From NCBI RefSeq assembly GCF_001510895.1, contig NZ_LPWA01000057.1, forward strand, positions 1-64,000: a stretch of DNA of 64,000 bases. Direction: 5' to 3'. How positions within the stretch are numbered: the first letter of the stretch is position 1; each line of letters starts with the position of its first letter. The stretch is from Mesorhizobium loti. Lineage in GTDB: Bacteria; Pseudomonadota; Alphaproteobacteria; Rhizobiales; Rhizobiaceae. A model generated the notes under the pieces. The model was not told where the DNA came from. It saw only the letters and a list, made by a program, of their open reading frames with translations, and ran no database searches. The translations under genes were made by a program, and so were the position numbers. This document shows positions 1-9,516 of the stretch, piece by piece.

Positions 1-150
1 CTCGCTATCATCGCCGTCGCAAGGAAGCTCCTGGTCGTCCTCAATGCCATCATCCGCGACAAAACTGCATTCGCATGAACACAGTTGCCATGCCGTGACC
101 TTAGAGCGCCGCTGCGATGGAGAAAATCCGAAACGCTGGCGGGACAGTAC

Positions 151-302
151 CCCCCTCTGTCCTGCCGGACATCTCCCCCGCAAGGGGGGAGATTGGCAGT
201 TTCGTTGTCGGCGCTTTCCTCCAACGCAGGCGATTGGCGAAAGCGGCAAGTGACGTCCGATCTCCCCCCTTGCGGGGGAGATGTCCGGTAGGACAGAGGG
301 GG
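151..302. repeat. Pair of inverted palindromic intergenic elements
   Basis: A roughly 44-base element at about 151-194 is repeated in inverted orientation at about 258-301, with about one mismatch. Each copy contains its own small palindrome of C and G runs around a GCAA centre. Such short dispersed elements are common between genes in rhizobia; I infer that family membership from appearance only. Nothing coding is supported in 1-434, so this element is the main content of that stretch. Confidence 0.7.
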
Positions 303-434
303 TGTGAAAGAACGCGGCGCCAAAATGGCTGGCCAAAACCGCGCTTTTTGCCACGCTCGAAAAAAGTTGTCGCATGTGCCCGCGGATGGGTTGCCGGTTG
401 CGAACAACGCAATTATAAGCCGCTTCGTCTGAGC

Positions 435-509
435 GCGCCCATCGTCTAGCGGTTAGGACACCGCCCTTTCACGGCGGTAACAGGGGTTCGATTCCCCTTG
501 GGCGTACCA
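435..509 (+). tRNA. tRNA-Glu (anticodon TTC)
   Basis: A complete cloverleaf can be read. The 7-bp acceptor stem pairs GCGCCCA with TGGGCGT (first pair is G-U). The anticodon stem CCGCC/GGCGG holds the loop with anticodon TTC, and the T arm is GGGGTTCGATTCCCC. A CCA end is encoded at 507-509. The gene stands alone between the inverted repeats and the GYD gene. Confidence 0.96.
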
Positions 510-729
510 GAAATTTCAACGACGTAGCAGATTTTCAGTAAAAGCCGTCGAATATCAGACAAATATACGCCTGCGAATGTCGCGAACGAAAGCCCGGAAA
601 GCCGAAACCCTCCGAGCCAAAAGATACACGCGCGATGATCCGCCAAACGAACCTAATCTCATAGCTTGGCGCCGAGCAATCCAGCCCGGCGCCAACTTCG
701 ATCGCCCATGCATGTGAGCAAAGTGGCGG

Positions 730-1023
730 TCAGGCCATCTTTGCCAATATCTTGGTCATATCTGCCGTGTCGAACGCCCTCAGCGTCTCAGTTCTGATGT
801 TGCCCATTGATGCGATTGATAAGGCTAGTGCGGTCGCAGCAATGTCGTCCTCTGCCTCGGCAACTACCACGACATCGTGTTTGCCAAGCGTCCACAACAA
901 GGTGTGAATCTTGACACCGCTTTTGCTGGCCATCGCCTTGAAGGCCTCAGCACGCTTCTGAGTGTCCTTTATGGTCCTGATACCTTGATCTGTGAAATTC
1001 GACAGTAATACGTAATGAGCCAT
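730..1023 (-). CDS. GYD domain-containing protein
   Basis: This is a 97-residue protein matching the GYD family, small alpha/beta proteins of unknown function that are widespread in rhizobia. The opening MAHYVLLSNFTDQGIRTIKD and the later LGKHDVVVVAEAEDD stretch are typical. The reading frame is open to 1092, but the ATG at 1023 is chosen because GGGAGGAAACA lies directly upstream and homologues begin there. No signal peptide or membrane segment is visible. It is transcribed alone, away from the tRNA. The family call is confident, the function unknown. Confidence 0.85.
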   Translation of the reverse strand: MAHYVLLSNFTDQGIRTIKDTQKRAEAFKAMASKSGVKIHTLLWTLGKHDVVVVAEAEDDIAATALALSIASMGNIRTETLRAFDTADMTKILAKMA

Positions 1024-1297
1024 TGTTTCCTCCCACAATGGGAACGGGCGGGCGCTCACGGCGTCCGCCGTTTCCCGGAACCACGATAACACGAGCCGGG
1101 TGCGCGAACCACAAACGGTAGCGGCAACGACAACAGCGCTCGGCGCAGTGGCGCGGAAGCGGTGTCAATCCGGCATCGGCGTGCGTGGCCATCGACGGGC
1201 ACTTGCAGTTCTATCGCATTGGCCGCGAAGTCATCGCCGCCGCCATCAACAAGCAGCACAACGCCCATGCCAGGCTCATCGAACCGATCAAGCTGCT

Positions 1298-1456
1298 ATG
1301 AGTGACGAGCCCGCCAAAGGCGCGCCGCCGCAGCCGAGGGCTATCGAAAACCATGTCTGCGAGCACGCCGGCTGCGGCAAGGATGCGGGCTGGGGCTTCG
1401 CCAAGCCCAAGTTTGGGCACGGAGCGCAGAGGCCAACGCGCGTGCCTACTTGGTGA
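1298..1456 (+). pseudogene. Truncated small cysteine-rich ORF (remnant)
   Basis: The 52-residue frame starts MSDEPAKG and contains CEHAGCGKDAGWGFAKPK, which resembles the first half of small rhizobial proteins with a zinc-ribbon-like CEH.GC motif. The second cysteine/histidine pair expected in such proteins (a WFCFEH-type end) is absent after about 1410. The ATG overlaps the stop (1299-1301) of another open stretch that could encode a tail ...REVIAAAINKQHNAHARLIE, which I do not recognise. Immediately beyond lies the opposite-strand cupredoxin fragment, so the two look like pieces joined by a deletion. The 1024-1297 stretch otherwise holds nothing I can support. Confidence 0.35.
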
Positions 1457-1551
1457 CTTCAAACGGGGTCCACATGCCGGCGGCGAAGTGTTTCGGCTGA
1501 TTGCAGATCAACAGGTACTTGCCCAGGCTTGAGGACCTGGCCCCGTTTGGT
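1446..1551 (-). pseudogene. Cupredoxin C-terminal fragment
   Basis: On the minus strand this stretch encodes YLLICNQPKHFAAGMW followed by TPFEVTK and a stop at 1446-1448. The spacing Cys-x4-His-x4-Met is the C-terminal type 1 copper-binding loop of azurin-like cupredoxins. The upstream part reads GQVLKPG in another frame, so one extra base separates the two pieces. The rest of the protein is missing: the next bases upstream are the 3' end of the histidine kinase gene. It is therefore a remnant, not a working gene. Confidence 0.6.
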
Positions 1552-1554
1552 CGC

Positions 1555-2799
1555 CTAAGCTACGTCGAACACCACCGTTTGCACCAACCCTCCCCCCTGC
1601 CGGTTCTCCAGCCGGATCGTCCCCCCATAGCGCTCGATGATCTCCTTCGCGATTGCCAGCCCCAGCCCCGCGCCCGGGATGAATTGTGTGCGTGCAGGAT
1701 CGACGCGGAAGAACGGCTCGAAGGCCTTGTTCAACAGGTCCGGCGGGATGCCGGGGCCGCGATCGGCGATGGTGAGAACCGCCTGGCTGTTCTGCGCGGT
1801 GAGCGCGACGACGCAGCCCTTGCCATGCGTGGCGGCATTGACGATCAGGTTGCGCAGCGCGCGGCGCAGGCCGAGCGCCCCGGCCTTGACCGAGACCCAG
1901 TCCAGATGGTCGATCGACACCGCATGGCCGAGCGACGTCATCTCGGTCTCGATATCGCGGATCAGCCTGTCCAGTTCCACCGCCTCGACCGCATCCTGGT
2001 TCACCTCCTCGCGCACCAGGCGGATGGCGCTGTCGGCGATGCGGTCGAGCTCGTCGAGGTCGCTCAGCCATTTCTCGCGCTCGTCCTCGAGGAACTCGGC
2101 GCGAAGCCGCATTCGGGTCATCGGCGTTCGAAGATCGTGGCCGGCGGCCGCGACCAGGCGCATGCGGCTTTCCATCGCCGTCTTGAGCCTGGCGGAGAGC
2201 TGGTTGAGCGCATGCGCGGTGGCCCTTACCTCGGCCGAACCCTTTTCCGGAACCGTCGCCAGCACGCCGTCCGAGCCGATCTTGCCGACAGCAGCCTCCA
2301 GCATTTCAAGCGGCCGCACGAGCACGCCGGTGAAGTAGATGGATACGGCGGTGGCGCCGGCTACGATCAGCGCCATCCAGCCCGCAAACCCGAACCAGAC
2401 ATCGCGCGGCGGCCCGAAATCGGGAACGTCGACGATCATCCAGCGTTTGTCAGGCAGCGCAATAGAAGCGACCATGCCTGGCTTGCCGGCTTTGCGGCTG
2501 ACGACGGCCGAAACATCGAGGCCGTTGTGATGCAGGATCTCGTTCAACACCCGTGTGTGCTTCCCGTCCTCCAATCCCTCCGCCGGACGGTCTCTTACGA
2601 TGACGGGCGCATCGCCGGCATGCGGCACGTGGCCGGGAACCAGCTGCACCATATACTGGATCTGGTGGGCGAGCGGACCCATGATCAGTTCCGGCGACGG
2701 CCCGCCGAGCACCTTGACGGCGACGAATGTTGCCAGGCCGACCACGCCGACTATCGAGACGACGAGAAGGATGATCAGCCGCCGGCGCAGCGATGTCAT
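1555..2799 (-). CDS. Sensor histidine kinase
   Basis: This 414-residue membrane sensor has a first transmembrane helix near residues 8-28, a periplasmic domain of about 110 residues, a second helix near 138-160 and a HAMP linker. The HisKA segment carries the phosphorylated His221 in AAGHDLRTPMTRM. The ATPase domain shows the N box LRNLIVNAATHG, the G1 box DRGPGIP and the G2 box GAGLGLAI. Its ATG overlaps the response regulator stop by 4 bases, so the two are translationally coupled. Its ligand is unknown; the divergent Spy/CpxP-like neighbour suggests envelope or metal stress (inference). Confidence 0.9.
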   Translation of the reverse strand: MTSLRRRLIILLVVSIVGVVGLATFVAVKVLGGPSPELIMGPLAHQIQYMVQLVPGHVPHAGDAPVIVRDRPAEGLEDGKHTRVLNEILHHNGLDVSAVVSRKAGKPGMVASIALPDKRWMIVDVPDFGPPRDVWFGFAGWMALIVAGATAVSIYFTGVLVRPLEMLEAAVGKIGSDGVLATVPEKGSAEVRATAHALNQLSARLKTAMESRMRLVAAAGHDLRTPMTRMRLRAEFLEDEREKWLSDLDELDRIADSAIRLVREEVNQDAVEAVELDRLIRDIETEMTSLGHAVSIDHLDWVSVKAGALGLRRALRNLIVNAATHGKGCVVALTAQNSQAVLTIADRGPGIPPDLLNKAFEPFFRVDPARTQFIPGAGLGLAIAKEIIERYGGTIRLENRQGGGLVQTVVFDVA

Positions 2800-3521
2800 G
2801 GCTCGATGTCCGCCGTCTCGACGCGTGCGGTGAGCTGATAGCCGCCATTGCGCACGGTCTTGAACAGGGAGCCCTCGCCGGCATCGGCGAATTTCCGCCG
2901 CAGCCGGCTCATCAGCACGTCGACGGAGCGCTCGAGCGGATCGCGCTCGCGCCCTTGCGTCAGGTCGAGCAGTTGGTCGCGCGACAACAGCCGCCCCGGT
3001 CGGTCGAGGAAGACCTGCAACAGGTCGAATTCCGCGCCGGTGAGATCGATCGCGACACCGTCGGCATCCATCACCTTGCGCGTGTCCGGCTCCAGCTTGT
3101 AGCCGGCGAAATGGTAGACGCGCACCTTGGGCGGAGCGGCTTCTTCCGGCGCCGAGCGCCTCAGCACCGCGCGGATGCGGGCCGAGAGCTCGCGCGGATT
3201 GAACGGCTTGCCGAGATAGTCGTCGGCGCCGAGCTCCAGGCCGATGATGCGGTCGACATCCTCCTTCAACGCCGTCAGCAGGATCACCGGGATATGCGGC
3301 TTGCGGTCACGCAGGCTGCGGCAGATGTCGAGCCCGGAGCCGTCCGGCAGCATGACGTCGAGCACGATGAGATCGAACTGGCCGGTGGCGAGCTTCTGCT
3401 CGCATTCGCGCCGGTCCGCCGCCACGGAGACCCTGAATCCCTGCCCGTCGAGATAGCGCCCGAGCAGCGTTCTGATCTCGCGATCGTCGTCGACGACAAG
3501 GATATGGGATTGCGCCTGCAT
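2796..3521 (-). CDS. OmpR-family response regulator
   Basis: This is a 241-residue DNA-binding response regulator. The receiver domain (about residues 1-120) has the acidic pocket DDD at 11-13, the phospho-acceptor Asp55 in LIVLDVMLP and Lys105 in LGKPF. The C-terminal winged helix (about 135-235) includes LTGAEFDLLQVFLDRPGR and RSVDVLMSRLRRK. The frame is open upstream to 3680, but MQAQSHILVVDDD at 3521 is the natural family start. It is the first gene of the operon with the histidine kinase and is divergent from the LTxxQ-type periplasmic gene, with symmetric sites in between. Confidence 0.92.
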   Translation of the reverse strand: MQAQSHILVVDDDREIRTLLGRYLDGQGFRVSVAADRRECEQKLATGQFDLIVLDVMLPDGSGLDICRSLRDRKPHIPVILLTALKEDVDRIIGLELGADDYLGKPFNPRELSARIRAVLRRSAPEEAAPPKVRVYHFAGYKLEPDTRKVMDADGVAIDLTGAEFDLLQVFLDRPGRLLSRDQLLDLTQGRERDPLERSVDVLMSRLRRKFADAGEGSLFKTVRNGGYQLTARVETADIEP

Positions 3522-3592
3522 GTCTGCCCGATTTGCCCTTTCGCCCGGATTATAGGGAGTGGCGCCGGCAAGCGGCATGGAAAATTGCAACG

Positions 3593-3655
3593 GAATGTTT
3601 CCGCAGGGACGCCGGAAACATTCGAAAACAAATCTCCCCTTTGCGGAAACCTTCG
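3593..3655. promoter_or_regulatory. Putative operator: inverted plus direct repeat
   Basis: GAATGTTTCCG (3593-3603) and CGGAAACATTC (3613-3623) form a perfect 11-bp inverted repeat with a 9-base spacer. A third half-site, CGGAAACCTTCG (3644-3655), repeats the right arm 31 bases downstream in the same orientation, about three helical turns. The cluster lies in the divergent promoter region between the response regulator and the periplasmic protein, so it is a good candidate for binding by that regulator (inference). Confidence 0.55.
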
Positions 3656-3733
3656 GCAACGCGCCGAAGCAAAGCGGCAAAATACGCTTCCTATCCTCCT
3701 GCCATCCGAAGCATGAGAGGAAAGGATCACGTC

Positions 3734-4444
3734 ATGCGAAGCAGACTTTTGGCGCTCGGCCTGTTCTCGGTCGCGGCCATCCACCCCGTACTGGCCGCCC
3801 AGCCTGATCCGGGCGCACCGGGTGACGAGCCGCCGGCAATCGGCCGGCAGGATGATGCGACCCCAGGTCCGATGCCCTGGCCCGGCCCGCATGGGCCGAT
3901 GCGGCACGGCCCGATGCCGCAGGGGCCGGAAGGTTTCGGCTTCCGCCGCATGGAACCGCCGCCGCCGGAAATGCTTGCCGCCCGACTTTCGGCGCTCGAG
4001 ACCCGCATCGGCATCCGTAGCGAGCAGCTGGATGCCTGGCGCGACTACACCAGCGCGCTGCAGGCGGTGCTGGCGCCGCCGCGGTTCGGTCACGGTCCCG
4101 GCGCTCGCAGTGGCCCTGAAGGAAGTGGCCCCGAAGCAGGCGGGCCGCCTGCTCCCGGCGGCCCCGATCAGGCGCAACGCGATCCCTTCGCCTTCCAGGA
4201 ACGACTGGCCGACGAGGTCACCAAACGCGCGGCTTCGGCCGCCAAGCTGAAGGACGCCATTGCCGCGCTGCGCAGCAAGCTGACGCCCGAACAGCTCGAA
4301 CTCCTCGCTTCGGCGGATCGGCCGCTCGGCCCGCCCCCCGGTCCATGGGGCAATCCGCCGGACGATGCAGCCGGCCCCGGAAGCCCGCATGAACATGGCG
4401 GGCAGCTCCAGCCACCCCTACCCCGGAATGGCGAGCAACTCTGA
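3734..4444 (+). CDS. Spy/CpxP-like periplasmic protein (LTxxQ motif)
   Basis: This 236-residue secreted protein has a signal peptide (MRSRLLALGLFSVAAIHPVLA) and a Pro/Gly/Met/His-rich stretch (about residues 25-80). Two helical parts follow: LAARLSALETRIGIRSEQL and a C-terminal part ending in LTPEQLELL, which matches the LTxxQ motif of the Spy/CpxP family of envelope chaperones and metal-responsive proteins. The ATG at 3734 follows AGGAAAGG; an in-frame extension to 3533 is unlikely. It is divergent from the two-component genes and may be their target. The His/Met-rich segment could bind metal, but that is inference. Confidence 0.72.
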   Translation: MRSRLLALGLFSVAAIHPVLAAQPDPGAPGDEPPAIGRQDDATPGPMPWPGPHGPMRHGPMPQGPEGFGFRRMEPPPPEMLAARLSALETRIGIRSEQLDAWRDYTSALQAVLAPPRFGHGPGARSGPEGSGPEAGGPPAPGGPDQAQRDPFAFQERLADEVTKRAASAAKLKDAIAALRSKLTPEQLELLASADRPLGPPPGPWGNPPDDAAGPGSPHEHGGQLQPPLPRNGEQL

Positions 4445-4456
4445 CCGGCTGCGCCG

Positions 4457-4497
4457 GCCGGCCCGTTGACCCACCCGTTCGACGGGCCGGCGTTTTT
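4457..4497 (+). terminator. Rho-independent terminator
   Basis: A perfect 10-bp stem, GCCGGCCCGT (4457-4466) with ACGGGCCGGC (4482-4491), is followed by five T residues. It lies 12 bases after the Spy/CpxP-like gene and ends that transcript. Confidence 0.85.
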
Positions 4498-5058
4498 CGG
4501 ATTGACGATGCCCGGCGCGATCGCGCCGGGGCGCATGGAGAACCAAGCATGTGGGAAGCCTGATGATGCTGCGGCTGATCGCATCCGTCGCCCCGGCTTT
4601 TTCCATCGGACAGCACGCTCCGCAGCCAACCCTGCCAGCCGGCAGCATCAAAGGCGCGATCCGGTTGAACTGCGCCGGCTATCGCCTCTCGCTACCGATC
4701 CCATCGGCGAACTTCGGAAATCATGACCAGAAGATCGCGTAGCACTCATTCATACGGAGGAAGCATCGCCGCCATATGGAGGAAACGTCGCCGCGGCGCC
4801 AATTCGCAGGAGCCATTCGGTGGCCGGCGAGACACTTGGCTTATCGCCGCTGATCGGCATACTGCCGGTGGTGGCATTGCGGCCAGTACTCAACCCCGCT
4901 CGAGTGCGATTGGCTGACGAGAACGAGCGCGACATGAGCCGCTTCGACGCACTGCTCGACAAGGACCGATCGCAACCCGCTGAAACCAGTGGGTGCTTCC
5001 TTCGAGAGCGCTTTGCTTTGCTCGTATCCGCAACCCGCAGCGAGAGATGATTTAGACC
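4498..5058. other. Gap without a supported gene
   Basis: I found no convincing gene in this 561-base gap upstream of the efflux operon. A 20-base palindrome CCCGGCGCGATCGCGCCGGG lies near 4511-4530, and the tandem repeat listed separately lies at 4751-4794. Short open frames exist on both strands, but none has a clear ribosome site plus recognisable product. No regulator gene for the efflux pump is present here. Confidence 0.5.
4751..4794. repeat. 22-bp tandem direct repeat
   Basis: Two adjacent 22-base copies, beginning CATACGGAGGAAGC and CATATGGAGGAAAC, differ at three positions. The period is two helical turns, and each copy contains GGAGGAA. It lies about 265 bases upstream of the efflux operon, so it could be a regulatory site, but nothing else supports this. 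Confidence 0.5.
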
Positions 5059-6345
5059 ATGCGAATTCCATCTAACCAATCTTTCCTGCCGACCCGCCGA
5101 CAAACAATCTTGGTGATGCTCGGTGCCGCGCTTCTCCTGACAGCCTGCTCGCAGGAGAAGAGCCAGGTTCCGCCAGGCATGGGCGGCGTCGGCCGGCCCG
5201 AGGTCGGCGTCGTCACGCTGCATCCGCAATCGGTCGCGATCACCGCCGAACTGCCCGGCCGCACCGCGGCCTCCCTAGTCGCCGAGGTGCGCCCGCAGGT
5301 CGATGGCATCGTCCAGCAGCGCCTGTTCCAGGAAGGTGCGGAGGTGGTGCCGGGACAGCCGCTCTATCTGATCGATCCGGCGAGCTACAAGGCGGCCTAT
5401 GACAGCGCCGTCGCCGCCCAGCAGAAGGCCGAAGCGGCGCTCTCCACCGCGCAAGCCAAGTTCGACCGCTACTCCGGATTGCTGAAGCAGCATGTAGTCT
5501 CGAAGCAGGACTATGATGATGTTTCGGCGACACTGGCGCAGGCTCAAGCCGATGTGGCGTCCGCCAAGGCGAGCGTAGAGACCGCGCGCATCAGCCTCAA
5601 CCGTACCTCGATCACCGCGCCGATCGCCGGTCGCATCGACAAATCCACGCTGACGCCGGGAGCGCTGGTCACTGCCAACCAGGAAACGGTGCTGACCACC
5701 ATTCGCGCGCTCGACCCGATCAATGTCGATGTCACGCAGTCCAGCACCAATCTGCTCAACCTGCGCCAAGCGATCAACGAAGGGCGGTTGAAGTTCAGCG
5801 GCCCCAATGTCAGCGTGAAGCTGAAGCTCGACAACGGCACCATCTATTCGCGCACCGGCAAGCTGGAATTCGCCGGCGCCAATGTCGACCAATCCACCGG
5901 CACCTTCGCGCTCAGGGCCCAATTCCCCAATCCCGACCGCCTGCTGCTGCCCGGCATGTATGTGCGCGCGATCGTCGAGGAAGGCGTCGCCCAGAACAGC
6001 TTCCTGGTGCCGCAGCGCGGCGTCACCCGCGACCCCAAGGGTCAGGCAACGGCCATGGTGGTCAATGCTCAGGGCAAGGTTGAATCGCGCACCTTGAGCG
6101 TGCGCAACAGCGTCGGCACCAACTGGCTGGTGGACTCCGGCGTCGGCGACGGCGACCGCGTCATCGTCGAGGGCGTGCAGCTGGTGCGCGCCGGCGGCGA
6201 CGCGACGCCGGTCGAGGTGACGATCGACGAGGCGACCGGCGAGATCGAGGATCGCGAGCAGACCTCCGCCGCGGCCGCGCCGGCTGGCGGCAATGCTGCC
6301 GGCGGCGCCGGAAAGCAACCGGCGTCTGGCTCAACCGGGAACTGA
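5059..6345 (+). CDS. RND efflux periplasmic adaptor (membrane fusion protein)
   Basis: This 428-residue lipoprotein of the AcrA/MexA family links an inner-membrane RND pump to an outer-membrane channel. The lipobox LLLTAC places the modified cysteine at residue 30. It has the usual lipoyl half-motifs, a coiled-coil hairpin (about residues 115-180, rich in [20 protein letters not shown]) and the beta-barrel motif [13 protein letters not shown]. The C-terminal tail is Ala/Gly-rich. The pump gene starts 5 bases after its stop, so the two form an operon. Substrate cannot be deduced. Confidence 0.93.
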   Translation: MRIPSNQSFLPTRRQTILVMLGAALLLTACSQEKSQVPPGMGGVGRPEVGVVTLHPQSVAITAELPGRTAASLVAEVRPQVDGIVQQRLFQEGAEVVPGQPLYLIDPASYKAAYDSAVAAQQKAEAALSTAQAKFDRYSGLLKQHVVSKQDYDDVSATLAQAQADVASAKASVETARISLNRTSITAPIAGRIDKSTLTPGALVTANQETVLTTIRALDPINVDVTQSSTNLLNLRQAINEGRLKFSGPNVSVKLKLDNGTIYSRTGKLEFAGANVDQSTGTFALRAQFPNPDRLLLPGMYVRAIVEEGVAQNSFLVPQRGVTRDPKGQATAMVVNAQGKVESRTLSVRNSVGTNWLVDSGVGDGDRVIVEGVQLVRAGGDATPVEVTIDEATGEIEDREQTSAAAAPAGGNAAGGAGKQPASGSTGN

Positions 6346-6349
6346 GGCG

Positions 6350-9300
6350 ATGTCGACCTTCTTCATCAACCGCCCGATCTTTGCCTGGGTGATCGCCATC
6401 GTGATCATGCTGGGCGGCCTGCTCGCGCTCCGGTCGCTGCCGATCTCGCAATACCCGCAGATCGCGCCGACCACGGTGAACATCAGCGCCACCTACGCCG
6501 GCGCCGACGCCCAGACGGTGGAGAACTCGGTGACCAAGGTCATCGAGCAAGGCATGACCGGCATCGACAATCTCGATTACATGACCTCGACCTCGACCTC
6601 GACCGGTTCGGCGTCGATCACGCTGACCTTCACCAGCGCCGCCAATCCCGACACCGCCCAGGTGCAGACCCAGAACAAGCTGCAGCTGGTGCAGTCGCAG
6701 CTGCCGCAGGTCGTCCAAAGCCGCGGCATCACCGTCTCCAAATCCTCGACCGGCTTCCTGATGGTCATCGGCTTCGTCTCCAGCGACGGCAAGATGAACT
6801 CGACCGACCTCGCCGACTATGTCGACAGCACGGTCAACGATACGCTGAAGCGCGTCGAAGGTGTCGGCTCCACACAGCTCTTCGGCTCCGGCTATGCCAT
6901 GCGCATCTGGCTCGACCCCGACAAGCTCGCCCAGTATGCGTTGATGCCGAGCGACGTCGCCACGGCCATCGAGGCGCAGAACACCCAGGTTTCGGCCGGC
7001 CAGCTCGGCGGCCTGCCGGCGCGCAAGGGACAGCAGCTCAACGCCACGGTGACCGCAAAAAGCCGGCTGCAGACAGCCGAACAGTTCCGCAGCATCATCC
7101 TGAAAAGCAACACCGATGGCTCGCTGGTTCGGCTTAACGACGTCGCCAAGGTCGAGATCGGCGCCGAAAGCTACACAACGGCCGCCTACTATAATGGCAA
7201 GCCGGCCGCCGGCGTCGCCGTCAATCTGGCGACCGGCGCCAACGCCATCAACACCGCCGAGGCGGTGCGCGCGACGATCGACCGCCTGAGCTCGACCTTC
7301 CCGCAAGGGGTCGAGGTCGTCTATCCCTACGACACCTCGCCCTTCGTGCGTCTGTCGATCGAAGAGGTGGTCAAAACGCTGGCTGAAGCGATCGTGCTGG
7401 TGTTCCTGGTGATGCTGCTCTTCCTGCAGAACCTGCGCGCCACCATCATCCCGACGATCGCCGTGCCGGTGGTGCTGCTCGGCACCTTCGGCGTGCTCTC
7501 CTTCTTCGGTTACTCGATCAACACGCTGACCATGTTCGCCATGGTTTTAGCCATCGGCCTGCTCGTCGACGACGCCATCGTGGTGGTCGAGAATGTCGAG
7601 CGCGTCATGCAGGAGGAAGGCCTGCCGCCGAGAGAAGCGACCCGCAAATCGATGAACGAGATCACCGGCGCGCTGATCGGCATCGCCACCGTGCTTTCGG
7701 CCGTGTTCGTGCCGATGGCTTTCTTCGGCGGCTCCACAGGCATCATCTACCGGCAATTCTCGGTGACCATCGTCTCGGCCATGGCGCTCTCCGTGCTTGT
7801 CGCGCTGGTGCTGACGCCAGCGCTCTGCGCCACCATCCTGCGACCGCCGAAGGATCACGCGACGCAGAAAGGTCCGTTCGGCTGGTTCAACCGCGCCTTC
7901 GACCGCGGCACGACAGCCTATCGCGACGGCTCGCACGGCATCATCGACCGCGGCAAGCGCTTCCTTATCGTTTTCCTGGCAATCGTCATCGCCATGGGCT
8001 GGATGTTTGCCAGGCTGCCAAGCTCGTTCCTGCCGGAAGAAGACCAGGGTATTCTGATCACCAGCGTGCAATTGCCGACGGGCGCGACGCAGGACCGGAC
8101 CGAGCGCGTGCTCGCCAAGGTGACCGATCACTATCTGAACGAGGAGAAGGACGCGGTCGAAGGGGTGTTCACGGCTTCCGGCTTCGGCTTCGGCGGGGCC
8201 GGACAAAATGTCGGCATCGCCTTTGTTCGGCTGAAGGATTTCGACAAACGCAAGACGCCTGCCCTGGCTGCCAAGGCAGTCGCCGGCCGAGCCATGGGCG
8301 CCTTCTCCAAGATCAGGGATGCGCAGGTCTTCGCGCTCGCCCCTCCCGCCATCCAGGGTTTCGGCAACACCAGCGGGTTCGACTTCTACCTGCAGGACGT
8401 CAACGGCGCCGGCCATGAGGCGCTCATCCAGACGCGTAATCAGTTGCTGGGCCTTGCCGCCCAGAGCAAGCTGCTTGCCGGCACCCGCCCCAACGGCCAG
8501 GAAGATGAGCCGCAATTCTCGGTCGACATCGATCAGGAAAAGGCGAGCGCCCTCGGCATCAGCCTCGCCGACATCAACAACACGCTTTCCACCGCCTGGG
8601 GCAGCGACTACGTCAACGACTTCATCGATCGCGGCCGGGTGAAGCCGGTCTATCTGCAATCGGATCCCGATTTCCGCATGCAGCCGGAAGATCTGGACAA
8701 ATGGCAGGTCCGCAATTCCGGCGGCGCCATGGTGCCGTTCTCCGCCTTCGCCTCCAGCCACTGGACGTACGGCTCGCCCCGGCTCGAGCGCTACAACGGT
8801 TCGGCGGCGGTCGAAATCCAGGGCGCGGCGGCCGCCGGCCAAAGTTCAGGCGCCGCAATGGACGAGATCGACAGGCTGGTCGCGCAACTGCCCGCCGGAT
8901 ATTCGCACGAGTGGACCGGCCTGTCGCATCAGGAGCGGCTTTCCGGCAATCAGGCGATGTCTCTGTATTTGATCTCGGCGCTCGTCGTCTTCCTCTGCCT
9001 CGCCGCGCTCTACGAGAGCTGGTCGATCCCGTTCGCGGTCATGCTGGCGGTGCCGATCGGCATCTTCGGCGCGCTCGCGGCGGCGAGCCTGTTCGGGCAG
9101 ACCAACGACGTCTATTTCAAGGTCGGCCTGCTGACCACGATAGGTCTCGCCTCCAAGAACGCCATCCTCATCGTCGAGTTCGCCATCGAGCGGCAGGCGG
9201 CCGGAATGGGGCTGGTCGAGGCGACGCTGGAAGCGGCGCGACAACGTCTGCGGCCGATCCTGATGACGTCGCTCGCCTTCATTCTCGGCGTCACGCCACT

Positions 9301-9505
9301 GGCGATCGCCAGCGGCGCCGGCTCGGGGGCGCAGAACTCTGTCGGCATCGGCGTCATGGGCGGCATGATCGCGGCGACCGTGATCGGCGTGTTCCTGGTG
9401 CCGCTGCTCTTCGTCACGGTGCGCCGCATCTTCAAGGGCAAGGCCGCCAAGCAGGATCCTGGGCAGGATACGGGCGGGACGCCAGCCACAGCCACTCAGC
9501 AATAA
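6350..9505 (+). CDS. RND multidrug efflux transporter, HAE-1 family
   Basis: This 1051-residue AcrB/MexB-type proton-driven pump is full length for the family. It starts [17 protein letters not shown], the conserved first transmembrane helix. The proton-relay aspartates are visible in [18 protein letters not shown], and the family signature [17 protein letters not shown] loop (here [13 protein letters not shown]) is present. Twelve membrane helices and two large periplasmic loops are expected. The ATG at 6350 is chosen over an upstream in-frame ATG inside the adaptor gene. It forms a tripartite system with the adaptor before it and the channel after it. Confidence 0.95.
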   Translation: MSTFFINRPIFAWVIAIVIMLGGLLALRSLPISQYPQIAPTTVNISATYAGADAQTVENSVTKVIEQGMTGIDNLDYMTSTSTSTGSASITLTFTSAANPDTAQVQTQNKLQLVQSQLPQVVQSRGITVSKSSTGFLMVIGFVSSDGKMNSTDLADYVDSTVNDTLKRVEGVGSTQLFGSGYAMRIWLDPDKLAQYALMPSDVATAIEAQNTQVSAGQLGGLPARKGQQLNATVTAKSRLQTAEQFRSIILKSNTDGSLVRLNDVAKVEIGAESYTTAAYYNGKPAAGVAVNLATGANAINTAEAVRATIDRLSSTFPQGVEVVYPYDTSPFVRLSIEEVVKTLAEAIVLVFLVMLLFLQNLRATIIPTIAVPVVLLGTFGVLSFFGYSINTLTMFAMVLAIGLLVDDAIVVVENVERVMQEEGLPPREATRKSMNEITGALIGIATVLSAVFVPMAFFGGSTGIIYRQFSVTIVSAMALSVLVALVLTPALCATILRPPKDHATQKGPFGWFNRAFDRGTTAYRDGSHGIIDRGKRFLIVFLAIVIAMGWMFARLPSSFLPEEDQGILITSVQLPTGATQDRTERVLAKVTDHYLNEEKDAVEGVFTASGFGFGGAGQNVGIAFVRLKDFDKRKTPALAAKAVAGRAMGAFSKIRDAQVFALAPPAIQGFGNTSGFDFYLQDVNGAGHEALIQTRNQLLGLAAQSKLLAGTRPNGQEDEPQFSVDIDQEKASALGISLADINNTLSTAWGSDYVNDFIDRGRVKPVYLQSDPDFRMQPEDLDKWQVRNSGGAMVPFSAFASSHWTYGSPRLERYNGSAAVEIQGAAAAGQSSGAAMDEIDRLVAQLPAGYSHEWTGLSHQERLSGNQAMSLYLISALVVFLCLAALYESWSIPFAVMLAVPIGIFGALAAASLFGQTNDVYFKVGLLTTIGLASKNAILIVEFAIERQAAGMGLVEATLEAARQRLRPILMTSLAFILGVTPLAIASGAGSGAQNSVGIGVMGGMIAATVIGVFLVPLLFVTVRRIFKGKAAKQDPGQDTGGTPATATQQ

Positions 9506-9516
9506 GGGTTCCTTTC

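Noticed and set aside
1501..2838. 445-residue open frame antisense to the histidine kinase
   Set aside because: All kinase motifs are on the minus strand; this is a shadow frame.
4498..5058. Local TetR-type regulator for the efflux pump
   Set aside because: Short frames in this gap show no helix-turn-helix or conserved sequence on either strand.
5275..7306. Open frames antisense to the efflux adaptor and pump
   Set aside because: They overlap strongly supported efflux genes and contain no recognisable domain.
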